DNA of 59,974 nucleotides from Lacticaseibacillus thailandensis DSM 22698 = JCM 13996 (GCF_001312865.1 NZ_BBER01000007.1:1-59974), one strand, 5' to 3'; shown: positions 47,346-57,980, counted from the stretch's first letter. Program-made: numbers and translations. Notes: generated from the letters alone by a model not told the origin.

Positions 47346-48536
47346 ATGTGCTCATGGCATGAAAAAAACTAAAACCAAACGCAAGCAACTCAAGCTGACC
47401 CAAGCTCAAGTCGCTCGACGCTTAGGTGTCACGCGGATGCATTACGTCCAAGTGGAGAACGGCAAGACTAACCCTAGCTCATCGCTGCAAATGGAAATCG
47501 ACCGGCTACTCAAGAACTGGAACGATGAACCAGAACTAACGCTGATGTTTGACTACATGCGCGTGCGGTTCCCGACCCATGACGCCAAGGCCGTGATCAC
47601 AAAGATTCTCGGTTTGACCCCAGAACACCTGATATTTGAGGAACACGGCTTCTACGGCTATTCGGCCATGTATATCTTCTCTAACATTCAGGTCATGGTG
47701 GCACCGGTTGGCTCCAACCTCGGCACATTGGTTGAGATGAAAGGTCAAGGCTGCCGTGAGTTTGAGGGTATTCTGCTTAGTCACGGTGAGACTGGTACGA
47801 CTACTTCCTGCGGGTCGATGAAGCTGGTGGCACCTTCAAACGGGTCGATATTGCGATTAACGACATGGTTGGCCTGCTGAATATCCCCGAACTGGTCGAT
47901 AAGTGTCTGAACAACGAGTGTATCTCCGTCATGCGGTCATTCCAAGGACTGCAATCAGGCAAACTCGTGGATCTCGACGAAGCTGGTCGCGGCAATACGC
48001 TTTACGTCGGCACGATGAAAAGCGACGTGTATTTCTGCATCTACGAAAAGGCTGCCGAACAAGCGGCAAAACGTGGCATCTCGATTGCCGACACCCCAAT
48101 CATCAACCGATTTGAAATTCGCTTGAAAAACGAGCGGGCAATCAAGGCGATTGAGAACATGCTGATTACCCGTGACGCCGAAAAGGTCGCGTTTGGCATC
48201 ATCACCCGCTACATGCGCTTCGTGGATGAAGTCCCAGATAAAAGCCGTTTGAAGTGGCCGCTCAACGATCGTTGGGCATACTTCCTTGGCAAGGGACGGC
48301 AACCGATTCGCTTGACTACTGATCCCCAGCCCTTTGACCTGAACAAGACCAAGGCGTGGCTCCAAAAACAAGTCATGCCCACGCTCAAGGTCATCAAGGA
48401 AATTGACAACTACTTCGGCACGACTGACTTGCAGCTCATGATTAAAGACGCCGAACTGACCGACAAGCATCTTAAGCTGATTGAGCAACAGACGGTCGGC
48501 AGCGAGGAACTAGGAGGTGACATGTTTGGTCAATGA
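47346..48536 (+). pseudogene. mobT: MobT relaxase (Rep_trans family, Tn916 Orf20-like), two frameshifts
   Basis: Nicks oriT and starts rolling-circle transfer. The best start is ATG 47346 with GGAG seven bases upstream; it connects to the body if the seven A at 47362-47368 are six. N-terminal helix-turn-helix LTQAQVARRLGVTRMHYVQV. Second break at 47794-47795, G run one short; correction reads HGETGYDYFLRVDEAGG. Then KRVDIAINDMVG and GNTLYVGTMKSDVYFCIYEK, the Rep_trans core with the catalytic Tyr region. Corrected length 396. Confidence 0.92.
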
Positions 48537-48951
48537 CGTGATGGCTTCCCACCCGCTACGAGGCAAAGCATTCAAAGACTGTGTACTGAACGTGTACGTC
48601 TACAACGCCGCGCTAGTCGGTGTCGTCGAGCATAAGAAGTACCGCCGTATCTGCGACATGAATAGTTTTGGCTTCACGGCACAAGACTACATCGCTTGGC
48701 GGCACCAGCAACAAGAACACCCGGCGGCTCTGATTGGCCGGGATGGGCGTGCCTTGAACTACGGGGAGCTGCGCCGACTGCTTTATCAAACTGCCGAAGA
48801 ATCGGGTTGGCCGGTCTTCACGTCACCGGTGGAAGACCTTTTTTTTCGATTAACCGACTTGGTCGCGATTGACCGCGCCAAAACAATCGCAATTCAAAAA
48901 GGAGTGATGGTCACAAATTCAACTAAAGGAGTATCAATGCAATCGAAATAG
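48526..48951 (+). CDS. Protein of unknown function downstream of mobT
   Basis: About 141 residues. The start is uncertain: TTG 48526 has GGAGG nine bases upstream inside the mobT end; ATG 48541 is a second choice. It includes MASHPLRGKAFKDCVLNVYV and GRALNYGELRRLLYQTAEES. I do not recognise the family. The tail (DRAKTIAIQKGVMVTN) recurs after the methyltransferase gene. Confidence 0.6.
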   Translation: MVNDVMASHPLRGKAFKDCVLNVYVYNAALVGVVEHKKYRRICDMNSFGFTAQDYIAWRHQQQEHPAALIGRDGRALNYGELRRLLYQTAEESGWPVFTSPVEDLFFRLTDLVAIDRAKTIAIQKGVMVTNSTKGVSMQSK

Positions 48952-49792
48952 ACGTCATCTACAATCGCGAGTGTCTGAAAGGCATGGCGGACTTACCGAC
49001 AGCTCTATCGACATGATCCTGTGCGACTTGCCGTATGGCACCACAGCCAACGCTTGGGACAAGGTGATTCCGTTTGAACACCTCTGGGGTCAATACGAAC
49101 GGCTCATCAAGCCTCAAGGCGCCATCGTGCTCACCGCAACTGAACGGTTCTCTGCGGACTTAGTACAATCAAACCCAGCCTTGTATCGCTACAAGTGGGT
49201 CTGGATCAAAAATACTGTCACCAACTTCATCAACGCTAAGAACCGTCCGCTATCCCGGTTCGAGGAGATTCTCGTCTTCTCTAAATCGGGCACGGCCAAC
49301 TTTGGTAACTACCCTGATACCAAAGGCATGAATTATTTTCCCCAAGGACTGCTCCCCTATAACAAAACCGTCAACTCGCGTAAGTATGAGAGCTCAAACC
49401 AGTTGCACCCGTGGAACGCCCCTGATAGCTACACGCAAGAGTGGACGAACTACCCGTCTGACGTGCTCAACTACAAGTCCGATCGCACCGGCTGGCACCC
49501 GACACAAAAGCCCGTCGATCTTTTTGCCTACCTCATCAAGACTTACACCCAGCCCGGCGAAATCGTGCTGGATAACTGTATGGGGTCTGGCACCACCGCA
49601 ATCGCGGCAATGGACACTGACCGCCATTTCATCGGCTATGAAATCAGCGAGGAATACTGGCGGCGTGCCCTTGATCGCATCAAGCACCACCACACAACTC
49701 AAACCGAGCTTTTCTGATTCGTTACCCGGTGATCCGGTCGCTGCTGACCGCGCCAAAACAGCGGCAATTTTGAAAGGAGCCCTGGTCACAAA
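48871..49792. repeat. Imperfect 47-bp direct repeats bracketing the methyltransferase gene
   Basis: Copies at 48871-48917 and 49746-49792 match at 38 of 47 positions; both start GACCGCGCCAAAACA and contain AAAGGAG or AAAAGGAG, then TGGTCACAAA. The differences are whole triplets and both can be read as DRAKTxAIxKGxxVT, so the repeat is of coding origin. Confidence 0.75.
48937..49717 (+). pseudogene. DNA methyltransferase (adenine-N6 or cytosine-N4, beta-type order), two frameshifts
   Basis: Start ATG 48937 has AAAGGAG upstream. One base is missing just after the start and one at 48998 (GG to G), restoring MADLPDSSIDMILCDLPYGT. The catalytic motif DLPY comes first and the SAM-binding motif LDNCMGSGTTAIAA last, with TGWHPTQKPVDLF between, as in the beta group. 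260 residues corrected. No partner restriction enzyme is seen; a role in protecting the element from host restriction is inference. Confidence 0.9.
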
Positions 49793-49816
49793 ACTAAAAA
49801 TTAAAGGATGATTATT

Positions 49817-50038
49817 ATGAATTTCGGACAAAACTTGTTTAACTGGTTCACTTCAAACGCCCAGAGTCTGGTGTTGATGGCGATTGCCATTATCGGGGTC
49901 TACCTCGGCTTCAAGAGAGAGTTCTCTAAGCTCATCGGTTTTCTCGTCATCGCAATCATTGCCGTCGGGTTGGTGTTCAACACCGCCGGGGTCAAAGACG
50001 TACTGCTGAACTTGTTCAACCGCGTCATGGGGGCTTAA
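49817..50038 (+). CDS. TcpD-like small membrane protein
   Basis: 73 residues from ATG 49817. Two hydrophobic segments: VLMAIAIIGVYLGF and LIGFLVIAIIAVGLVFNTA, with conserved KREFSK between. Found in this place in Tn916-like elements and taken to be part of the mating channel. Confidence 0.8.
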   Translation: MNFGQNLFNWFTSNAQSLVLMAIAIIGVYLGFKREFSKLIGFLVIAIIAVGLVFNTAGVKDVLLNLFNRVMGA

Positions 50039-50039
50039 T

Positions 50040-50543
50040 ATGGCTGCTGAATTTCGCGTTTGGATTGCCAATCTTGGTAAGTACAACGAAGGCGAATCTG
50101 TCGGTGCATGGTTCGAGCCACCGATAAACTGGGACGACATGGCCGAACAAATCGGCCTGAACGAACAGTACGAAGAATACGCGATTCACGATTACGAAGC
50201 GCCATTCCCAGTTTCCGAATATGACAGTATCGACCATATCAATGCGATGGGTGCCGCTTTAGAGCAGCTCAACAATTCCGAACTCGGTGATGTTATAGAG
50301 GAACTGCTAGACGCACGCTTTGATGACGTGATCGAGCTAGCCGCGCATATTGACGATTTTGTGCACTACCAAGTCGATTCTATGCAGGATCTGGCAATCA
50401 TGCTGGTACAAGACGGCGATTACTGCGGCGAAGTGCCAGAGGCAATCCAGTCGTATGTCGATTACCAACGACTGGCCGATGACCTCGAAGCTGACGGTCA
50501 GTACATTACTACTAAGAACGGCATCTACGAATATCTGAACTAG
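50040..50543 (+). CDS. ardA: ArdA antirestriction protein (Tn916 Orf18-like)
   Basis: 167 residues, very acidic. FRVWIANLGKYNEGESVGAW is the family start. ArdA mimics bent B-form DNA and blocks type I restriction enzymes during entry in a new host. TAATATG links it to the previous gene. Confidence 0.95.
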   Translation: MAAEFRVWIANLGKYNEGESVGAWFEPPINWDDMAEQIGLNEQYEEYAIHDYEAPFPVSEYDSIDHINAMGAALEQLNNSELGDVIEELLDARFDDVIELAAHIDDFVHYQVDSMQDLAIMLVQDGDYCGEVPEAIQSYVDYQRLADDLEADGQYITTKNGIYEYLN

Positions 50544-50555
50544 TCACTGGGGCTG

Positions 50556-50584
50556 GCGCTGCAAAAGGCGCCAGCCTTTTTATC
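50556..50584 (+). terminator. Short hairpin between ardA and tcpE
   Basis: GGCTGGCGC pairs with GCGCCAGCC around a seven-base loop, then TTTTTAT. May trim or reduce transcription between the genes. Confidence 0.7.
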
Positions 50585-50604
50585 TCACTACGAAAGGAGA
50601 TCAC

Positions 50605-50997
50605 ATGAAGAAAGTCAGATCCTACACCAGCATCTGGTCAGTGGAAAAGGTGCTGTACGCCATCAATGACCTGCAACTACCGTTTCCGATCACGTTTACG
50701 CAAATGACGTGGTTCATCGTCAGTCTGTTTGCGGTCATGCTGCTGGGCGACTTGCCGCCTCTGTCATTCATTGACGGCGCGTTTCTCAAGTACGTCGGCA
50801 TTCCGGCTGGGCTAACGTGGTTCATGAGCCAGAAGACCTTCGACAACAAGAAGCCAATGGGATTCTTGCGGTCGGTGATCAACTACGCCATTACCCCGAA
50901 GCTCACCTATGCTGGCAAAGCCGTGAAGTCGCAAAAAGAGAAACAAACCGCTGCTGTGACCTACGTTTGGAGGTACCACAATGAAATTTCCAATTAA
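50605..50997 (+). CDS. tcpE: TcpE-family conjugation membrane protein (Tn916 Orf17-like)
   Basis: 130 residues, AAAGGAG upstream. KVRSYTSIWSVEKVLYAIND followed by two membrane segments (TWFIVSLFAVMLLG, FLKYVGIPAGLTWFM) and a basic tail. Belongs to the TcpE/PrgI-like group of channel proteins. Overlaps the ATPase gene by 17 bases. Confidence 0.9.
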   Translation: MKKVRSYTSIWSVEKVLYAINDLQLPFPITFTQMTWFIVSLFAVMLLGDLPPLSFIDGAFLKYVGIPAGLTWFMSQKTFDNKKPMGFLRSVINYAITPKLTYAGKAVKSQKEKQTAAVTYVWRYHNEISN

Positions 50998-53446
50998 GTA
51001 TATCGAAGACAATCTCGTCTGGAACACTGACGGCGAGTGCTTCGCCTATTTTGAATTGATTCCATACAACTACTCGTTTCTAAGCCCCGAACAGAAGCAA
51101 CAAGTCCATGAGAACTTTCGGCAGTTGATCTCCCAAAACCGTGACGGCAAGCTCCATTTATTGCAGCTCGCCACCGAGGCCAGTGTTCGAGACACTCTCG
51201 ACCGCTCGAAGAAGTTGGTCAAGGGAACGCTTAAAGACATCGCCTTCCAGCACATCGACGGCCAAGCCGAAGCATTGACCGAAAACGTCGGTGACAACCA
51301 AGTGGACTACCGCTTCTTCATCGGCTTTAAGCTGCTGCTGAACAACGCAGAGGTTACCGCCAAGTCTATCTTCAAGGATATGTCCTTGGGCATTCGGGAC
51401 TTCTTCGCCGAGTTCAACACAACGTTTGCTGGTGACTTCTTCACCATGAACAACGCAGAGGTGGAACGCTACGCCAAGTCCGCAAAGTTTCTCGCCGAGA
51501 AGATCGGTCGGCGCTTCAAAGTTCGTCCACTGGACAAGAACGACTTTGGCTACCTCCTCGAACATCTCTACGGTATGACTGGGCAAGATTACGATGATTA
51601 TGAGTATCACTTGCCCCGCAAAAAGTCTAAGCGCGACACAATCATCAAGCGCTACGACTTGATCAAGCCAACCCGCTCACTGATTGAGCAGCACCAACGC
51701 TCAATCAAGATCACCCACGGGCTGGATAGCAGTTACGTAACGTACCTGACACTTTCCGACATCGTGGGTGAACTCGAATTTCCCGGCAGTGAAATCTTTT
51801 ATTTCCAACAAAGCCAGTTCGATTTTCCAATCGACACCAGCTTGAACGTAGAGATTGTGACAAACAAGAAGGCTCTGACCAAGGTACGCAACAAGAAGAA
51901 GGAACTCAAGGACTTGGACGAACACGCCTATCAGTCCGGCAACGAAACCACACGCGGCGTCAGCGACGCCTTGGATTCAGTTGATGAGCTAGAAAGCAAT
52001 CTTGATCAGACCAAGGACGCGATGTATAAAATCAGCTACGTCATTCGCGTCGCTGGGCGATCCGAAGACGAAATGAAGCGCCGCGCCGATCAGCTACTCG
52101 ACTTCTATGACAGCCTCAACATCAAGCCCGTGCGACCGTTTGGCGATATGCTGGGGCTTCACAGTGAGTTTATCCCTGCCTCAAAGCGCTACATCAACGA
52201 CTATATCCAATACGTGACTAGCGACTTCATTGCCTCACTAGGCTTTGGTGCGACGCAATCCCTCGGCGAAAAGGAAGGTATCTACATCGGGTATAACGTG
52301 GACACTGGACGCAACGTCTACTTGCAACCAGATATTGCCGCGCAAGGTATTAAGGGCACCGTTACCAATGCCTTATCCGCCGCCTTCCTCGGCTCGTTGG
52401 GTGGTGGGAAGTCATTCTCCAATAACTTGCTCGTCTACTATGCCGTGCTCTACGGGGCACAGGCACTGATTCTTGATCCAAAGTCGGAACGTACCGGCTG
52501 GGCAGAGAACCTCGACTTTATGGAAAACGAAATCAATATCGTCAACCTGACCAGTGAGGAACAAAACCGTGGGTTGCTTGATCCTTATATCATCTTGTCC
52601 AACTTGAAAGATTCGGAATCGTTGGCCGTTGATACCCTGACTTTCCTCACTGGCATCTCAAGCCGGGATGCCGCCCGCTTTCCAACATTGCGAAAGGCGA
52701 TTCGTGCGGTAACACAAGCGCCCGAACCGGGACTTTTGAAAGTCATTGATGAACTCCGCCGTGAAGACACGCCGATTGCACGCAACATTGCCGATCACAT
52801 CGAATCCTTTACGGACTATGACTTTGCGGCATTGTTGTTCTCTGACGGAACGGCGCGGCGGACAATCGCGCTTGACCGGAAGATCAACATCGTGCAAATC
52901 GCAGACTTAGTACTGCCAGACGCCGACAAGACGCAGGAAGAATACATCACTGCGGAAATGTTATCCGTCGCCATGCTCATGATAATCAGCACGTTCGCGA
53001 TTGACTTCATTCACCAAGACCGCGCCCAGTTCAAAATTGTGGACTTGGACGAAGCCTGGGCTTTCTTGAACGTGGCACAGGGTAAGGCATTGTCCATGAA
53101 ACTGATTCGTGAAGGTCGTTCGATGAATGCCGGGGTCTACCTCGTCACTCAAAATGCAGACGACTTGCTCGACGAAAAGATGAAGAACAATATCGCGCAG
53201 AAGTTCGCCTTCCGCAGCACGGACATCACGGAAATCAAGAACACCTTGAACTTCTTTGGCCTCGACGCCGAAGACGAAGGCAATCAGAACCGGCTCCGCT
53301 CGCTAGATAATGGGGAGTGTCTGTTCCAAGACATCTGGGGACACGTCGGCGTGCTGCACTTTGACTATATCTTTGAACACCTGCATCACGCATTCGACAC
53401 TCGGCCACCGAAACCCGTGGAGGTGATCGCAGATGACGAAAGCTAA
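50981..53446 (+). CDS. VirB4-type conjugation ATPase (TcpF-like, Tn916 Orf16-like)
   Basis: 821 residues. The energy-giving ATPase of the type IV secretion channel. Walker A LGSLGGGKSFSNN, Walker B FKIVDLDEAWAFL, then REGRSMNAGVYLVTQNADDL. N-terminal half is long and helical (about 1-440). Reading frame is intact. Overlaps the next gene by 14 bases. Confidence 0.95.
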   Translation: MKFPIKYIEDNLVWNTDGECFAYFELIPYNYSFLSPEQKQQVHENFRQLISQNRDGKLHLLQLATEASVRDTLDRSKKLVKGTLKDIAFQHIDGQAEALTENVGDNQVDYRFFIGFKLLLNNAEVTAKSIFKDMSLGIRDFFAEFNTTFAGDFFTMNNAEVERYAKSAKFLAEKIGRRFKVRPLDKNDFGYLLEHLYGMTGQDYDDYEYHLPRKKSKRDTIIKRYDLIKPTRSLIEQHQRSIKITHGLDSSYVTYLTLSDIVGELEFPGSEIFYFQQSQFDFPIDTSLNVEIVTNKKALTKVRNKKKELKDLDEHAYQSGNETTRGVSDALDSVDELESNLDQTKDAMYKISYVIRVAGRSEDEMKRRADQLLDFYDSLNIKPVRPFGDMLGLHSEFIPASKRYINDYIQYVTSDFIASLGFGATQSLGEKEGIYIGYNVDTGRNVYLQPDIAAQGIKGTVTNALSAAFLGSLGGGKSFSNNLLVYYAVLYGAQALILDPKSERTGWAENLDFMENEINIVNLTSEEQNRGLLDPYIILSNLKDSESLAVDTLTFLTGISSRDAARFPTLRKAIRAVTQAPEPGLLKVIDELRREDTPIARNIADHIESFTDYDFAALLFSDGTARRTIALDRKINIVQIADLVLPDADKTQEEYITAEMLSVAMLMIISTFAIDFIHQDRAQFKIVDLDEAWAFLNVAQGKALSMKLIREGRSMNAGVYLVTQNADDLLDEKMKNNIAQKFAFRSTDITEIKNTLNFFGLDAEDEGNQNRLRSLDNGECLFQDIWGHVGVLHFDYIFEHLHHAFDTRPPKPVEVIADDES

Positions 53447-55525
53447 CCGTCGGCGGCTTCTGCTGTTCCTCGGTGTTGTCGCAGCATTCATGTTGGTGCT
53501 GGTGCTTACTGGCGGTCAGCCGGTACACGCTGCCGGATTGGTAGACGATCAGTCTGGCGGCTCTAACGAGTATTCCAAGTATCCGTTGTCACACTATCAA
53601 CTCGACTATTTCGTTGATACAAGTTGGGACTGGCTACCGTGGAACTGGGGAGACGGCATTGGCAAGTCTGTAAGCTATGGTCTGTATGCCATCACCAACT
53701 TCTTGTGGACACTTTCTGTCTACCTGTCAAATGCTGCGGGCTATCTGATTCAGCAAGCCTACTCGCTGGACTTCATCAAAGATACGTCTGACGCGATTGG
53801 GAAGAACATGCAGCTCTTGGCGGGGGTATCAAAAGACGGCTTCACCACAGATGGTTCTATCCGGGACTGCTCCTGATGATTACGCTGGTTGTCGGCATCT
53901 ATGTCGCCTATACCGGCATCATCAAGCGCGAAACCTCGAAAGCTATTTCAGCGATTGTCAACTTCGTGGTGATTTTCATCACGTCAGCCAGCTTTATCGC
54001 CTACGCACCAGATTACGTCAGCAAGATCAACGAGTTCAGTAGCGACATCAGTACGAGTGCGCTCAACACCGGCTCCAAGATGATCATGGGGACTGACACG
54101 GCCACCGATAAGTCAGGCGTCGATGCGATCCGTGACACGCTCTTTGAAATTCAGGTGAAGCAGCCGTGGACACTTTTGCAGTTTGGCGACAGCGACGATG
54201 ATAACGTTGGCAAAGACCGTGTGAACACGTTGATGAAGACCGATCCGTTTGGCGACAAGGGTAAAACCCGTACCGACGTAGTGAAAGCTGAAATTGAAGA
54301 CAATGACAACGAGAACCTCTCGCCAACCATGACGATCAATCGCCTTGGCACCACGACCTTTGTTGTCTTGTTCAACGTAGCGATCACCTTGTTTGTCTTC
54401 TTCCTGACCGCGATGATGCTGTTCAGCCAGATACTCTTTATCATCTACGCGACGTTCCTGCCAGTGTCATTCTTACTTGCAATGCTACCGTCCTTTAACG
54501 GATTGATGAAGCAAAACATTATGAAGCTGTTCAACACGATCATGACGCGAGTTGGCGTGACGCTGGTGATCACGATGGCGTTCTCGCTATCGGTAATGGT
54601 CTACGGATTATCGGCCACCTCACCGTTCTTCCTCGTGGCCTTCCTGCAAGTCACCATCTTTGCCGGAATCTGGATGAAGCTCGGCGACTTGATGGGCATG
54701 ATGCAGCTACACAGCTCTGACGCCCAGCAAGGCACACAACGCTTCTCGCGTCGTGGGAACCGCATGCTACGACAGTTCGTCGGTAGTGCCATGGGTGGCG
54801 CAATGGCCGGACGCTTCTTGTCGCGGGGCTATGGCAAGGGGCGTGGAACACCACAGCTCCCGACAGGAACGCAACGCGAACAGACTGCGGACGCTACCAA
54901 ACCGCAACAACCCAAGAAGCCACGCAGCCAACGACTGGGTGAGAAACTTGCCGATGTATCTGATGTCGGCAACAAGCTCAAGGACAAGACTAAACGTGGC
55001 CTTGATCAGGTGAAGGACGCACCAACCAACGTTTTATATGGTCTGCATCGTGGTAAGCAACTGACTAAGGAGGCCGCCGAAACTGCGAAGGACAGCTTCA
55101 AGGGGCGGCGTGAGGCCAATCAGCAGGAACGCGACAAACAGCTTGAGCAGCGGCGTAAGCAAATGCAAGAACGCAAGCTCGCAATCAAGCCTAAAGCTGA
55201 TCCTGAAAAACCAAAACCAACGGCTACCAAGCCGCCGGTTGAACCAACTCGTAAGCCAACGACTGCCACACCTACCAAGCCCAAGCCCGAACAAACTGAT
55301 ACCAGTGGGCAACCTAAGCGTGCTGCCACGAAGCCAACATCAACTCGGCCTCCACGTCCAGTCACGAAGCCGCAAGCAGAACCCACAATCACACCGCACC
55401 AAGAACCCACTCCGCCAACGGTTAAAACCAAGAAACCACTGACCCTCGTTTCCGAAAAGCCAGCTAAGCCACGCAACCCAAAGCCACAGCGGATCAAAAA
55501 GGCTAAGGGGCATAAGAAGCGATGA
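53433..55525 (+). pseudogene. TcpH/VirB6-like membrane protein (Tn916 Orf15-like), frameshifted
   Basis: Channel scaffold. A signal segment (RLLLFLGVVAAFMLVLVLTG), a soluble part, then about six membrane helices (for example ITLVVGIYVAYTGI and FVVLFNVAITLFVFFLTAMM). A long hydrophilic C-terminal tail is rich in Lys, Pro, Thr and Gln. The frame breaks at 53861-53862, C run one short; correction reads DGSIPGLLLMITLVVG. Corrected length 697. Confidence 0.9.
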
Positions 55526-56517
55526 AACTCTGGCGCTGGTTAGCTCTCGCCGCACTCCCAATACTGTTGATTGGCGGTCTGTTTTTTTGCGGTCATTGCC
55601 TCTGATGATGACGAAGACCAGCCTGCCTCTGCGATCACAGCCGACGCAATGAACTTATCCGCTGAAGTCTACAAGCATAAGCTGACGGTCGAAAAGTATT
55701 GCAAAGAGTTTGGCATTTCAGACCAAGTGATGGTGATACTCGCCATCATGCAGGTTGAATCTGGCGGTAAGGGCGGCGACGTGATGCAAGCCAGTGAATC
55801 GCTGGGACTACCGGTCAATACGCTAGATACCGAAGCGTCAATCAAGCAAGGCGTGAAGTATTTCGCGTCGCTGCTGAAAAGCATGAAGGCGGCGGGGGTG
55901 GATCTCAATACCGCCATTCAAAGCTACAACTATGGTGGCGGCTTTATTGACTACGTTGCTAAGCACGGCAAAAAGTACACGCTGGCGCTAGCGACGGCGT
56001 TTGCCAAAGAGAAGTCTGGTGGCAAGAAAGTCACCTATACCAACGCGGTTGCTAAGGATGGTTGGCGCTATGCCTATGGGAACATGTATTACGTGTCGGT
56101 CATCTCGCAATACCTTGTCACTGGTGGTGCGAAATTCGACGACAAAACGGTACAAGCCATCATGGACGAAGCACTCAAGTATCAAGGCACCCGGTATGTC
56201 TTCGGTGGCTCAACGCCAACAACGGGATTCGACTGTTCCGGGCTGACCAGTTGGTGCTACGGCAAAGCCGGGATCAAACTTCCCCGTACCGCCCAAGCAC
56301 AATACGACGCCACGGCACACCTGAACATCAAGGATACCAAGCCCGGCGACCTCGTGTTCTTTCATTCGACCTACGATACTGCCGACTATGTGACCCACGT
56401 TGCATCTATGTCGGTGGCATGAAAATGTACAACGCTGGCGATCCACTTGGCTACGCTGACTTGAATTCAAGTTACTGGCAAGCCCACCTGATCGGCGCTG
56501 GGCGTGTAAAGAAGTAG
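55522..56517 (+). pseudogene. CwlT-type bifunctional wall hydrolase (Tn916 Orf14-like), two frameshifts
   Basis: Opens the cell wall for the mating channel. Start ATG 55522 overlaps the previous stop (ATGA). A membrane segment is broken by seven T at 55582-55588 (six give GLFFAVIASDDDED). Lysozyme-like domain with ILAIMQVESGGKGGDVMQAS and QSYNYGGGFIDYV; NlpC/P60 domain with Cys in GFDCSGLTSWCYGKAG and His in YVTHVGIYVGG after correcting one missing G at 56402. Corrected length 331. Confidence 0.93.
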
Positions 56518-56526
56518 GTGAAGACG

Positions 56527-57060
56527 ATGGATCAAAACGGTATCGGCTACTTTGACTGGATGGATCTCATCACCAACACCTATGACGATGCGCTGCAAAA
56601 GGCGCACGTCGATCTCAAATTTGGTGACAACCGCGCACCACGCAACAAGGAACTCGACTTTGCGTCAGGTGAGTGGGAACGCATCAAGTTCTTCAAACAA
56701 CGCTTGCCCAATACTGACGACCTGTGCCACGTTCTCGACCGCTTCGTTGACCGAATGCCGGAGATGGAATACGGGCACCGACGCGAGTATCGCCTCGCCG
56801 TTGCGCATGAAGTGGCCGTTGATCGATGGCTCAAGGGCAAGGTCTTCGCCCCGGAAGACCGCAAGTATATCCTCGACCGCGAGCGCTACTTGGCCGAAGA
56901 ATATTTCAACAACGACCGTGAACTCGGTCAGTATATCGAAACCGACTATGAGGGCTACAAGCGAATCTCGCTGCAACGCCTATTCGTGCGTTTTCTCGAT
57001 ATTTACGATGATTTTTACCGCTGCTACGAAATTAGAAAGGACAAGGTGAACGAACCTTGA
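56527..57060 (+). CDS. ICE protein of unknown function between cwlT and tcpC
   Basis: 177 residues from ATG 56527. Mostly helical and hydrophilic, rich in Arg, Glu and Asp (RLPNTDDLCHVLDRFVDRMP, EDRKYILDRERYLAEEYFN). No membrane segment. I do not recognise the family. Its place in the transfer operon suggests a conjugation or accessory role. Confidence 0.7.
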   Translation: MDQNGIGYFDWMDLITNTYDDALQKAHVDLKFGDNRAPRNKELDFASGEWERIKFFKQRLPNTDDLCHVLDRFVDRMPEMEYGHRREYRLAVAHEVAVDRWLKGKVFAPEDRKYILDRERYLAEEYFNNDRELGQYIETDYEGYKRISLQRLFVRFLDIYDDFYRCYEIRKDKVNEP

Positions 57061-57980
57061 GTAAAGACAAAACCCAAAAGAACGGCTGGTTCAAGAAGAA
57101 GCCAGCCGCCCCAAAGCCGCCTAAAATCAAGCACCGTGGCTTGCGCCGTCCAGTCACACTACTTTGCTGGTCGGTGTTGATCGGCAGCACCAGCTTCGGT
57201 GTCTACAAGAACATGACCGCTATCGAAACCCATACGGTGCACGAAGTTCAAGTGATCAAGAACAAGGTGATCGATACACACGCCTTGGCGACCTTCACCA
57301 CCGACTTCGCTAAGCTCTACTACTCGTGGCAGCCAAGCCATGAAGCCCTCGATCAACGGCAGAAAGCCTTGCAGCCGTATCTTGTGGAGCAACTGCAATC
57401 GCTGAACGCAGATACGGTGCGTAGTGACATTCCCACCACGGCCACAGTGAGTGAGGTCAAGATCTGGGACGTGAGCAAGGCGGCCAAGGACACGTTCCAC
57501 GTACTATTTACGGTGAAGCAAGACCTCACCAAGGGCAAAGACAAGAAAACCGTGATTAGCACTTACACCATTAACGTCATGCAAAATGACAACGGCGATA
57601 TGGTGGTCACCAAGAACCCAACCATCGCTGCGGAGCCAGCAACAGCTCGGATCAAGCTGCCGGACACCCAGTCCGATAACACAGTAGCCAGCAGCACCGC
57701 AGATGAGGTAACCAAGTTTCTCAAAACCTTCTTCACCCTGTACCCGCAAAGTGACCGCAACGAACTCAAGTACTACGTCAAGGAAGGGACACGGCCTATC
57801 GAACGGAATCTCAAGTTTGTAGAACTTCTAGATCCAGTCTTTAAGCAGACCAAGCGCGGTCTGACTGTCACTTTATCTGTGAAGTATCTCGACACTGACA
57901 CCGATATGAGCCAAGTCTCGCAATACACCCTGAACCTCTCCAAGCAGAGCAACAACTGGATAATCACTGACGGCATCTAA
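57057..57980 (+). CDS. tcpC: TcpC-family conjugal transfer protein (Tn916 Orf13-like)
   Basis: 307 residues from TTG 57057, which overlaps the previous stop. N-terminal basic part, one membrane segment (RPVTLLCWSVLIGSTSFGVY) and two NTF2-like VirB8-type domains (LYYSWQPSHEALDQRQKALQ; FLKTFFTLYPQSDRNELKYY). Required for transfer in related elements. Last gene of the transfer operon. Confidence 0.93.
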   Translation: MSKDKTQKNGWFKKKPAAPKPPKIKHRGLRRPVTLLCWSVLIGSTSFGVYKNMTAIETHTVHEVQVIKNKVIDTHALATFTTDFAKLYYSWQPSHEALDQRQKALQPYLVEQLQSLNADTVRSDIPTTATVSEVKIWDVSKAAKDTFHVLFTVKQDLTKGKDKKTVISTYTINVMQNDNGDMVVTKNPTIAAEPATARIKLPDTQSDNTVASSTADEVTKFLKTFFTLYPQSDRNELKYYVKEGTRPIERNLKFVELLDPVFKQTKRGLTVTLSVKYLDTDTDMSQVSQYTLNLSKQSNNWIITDGI

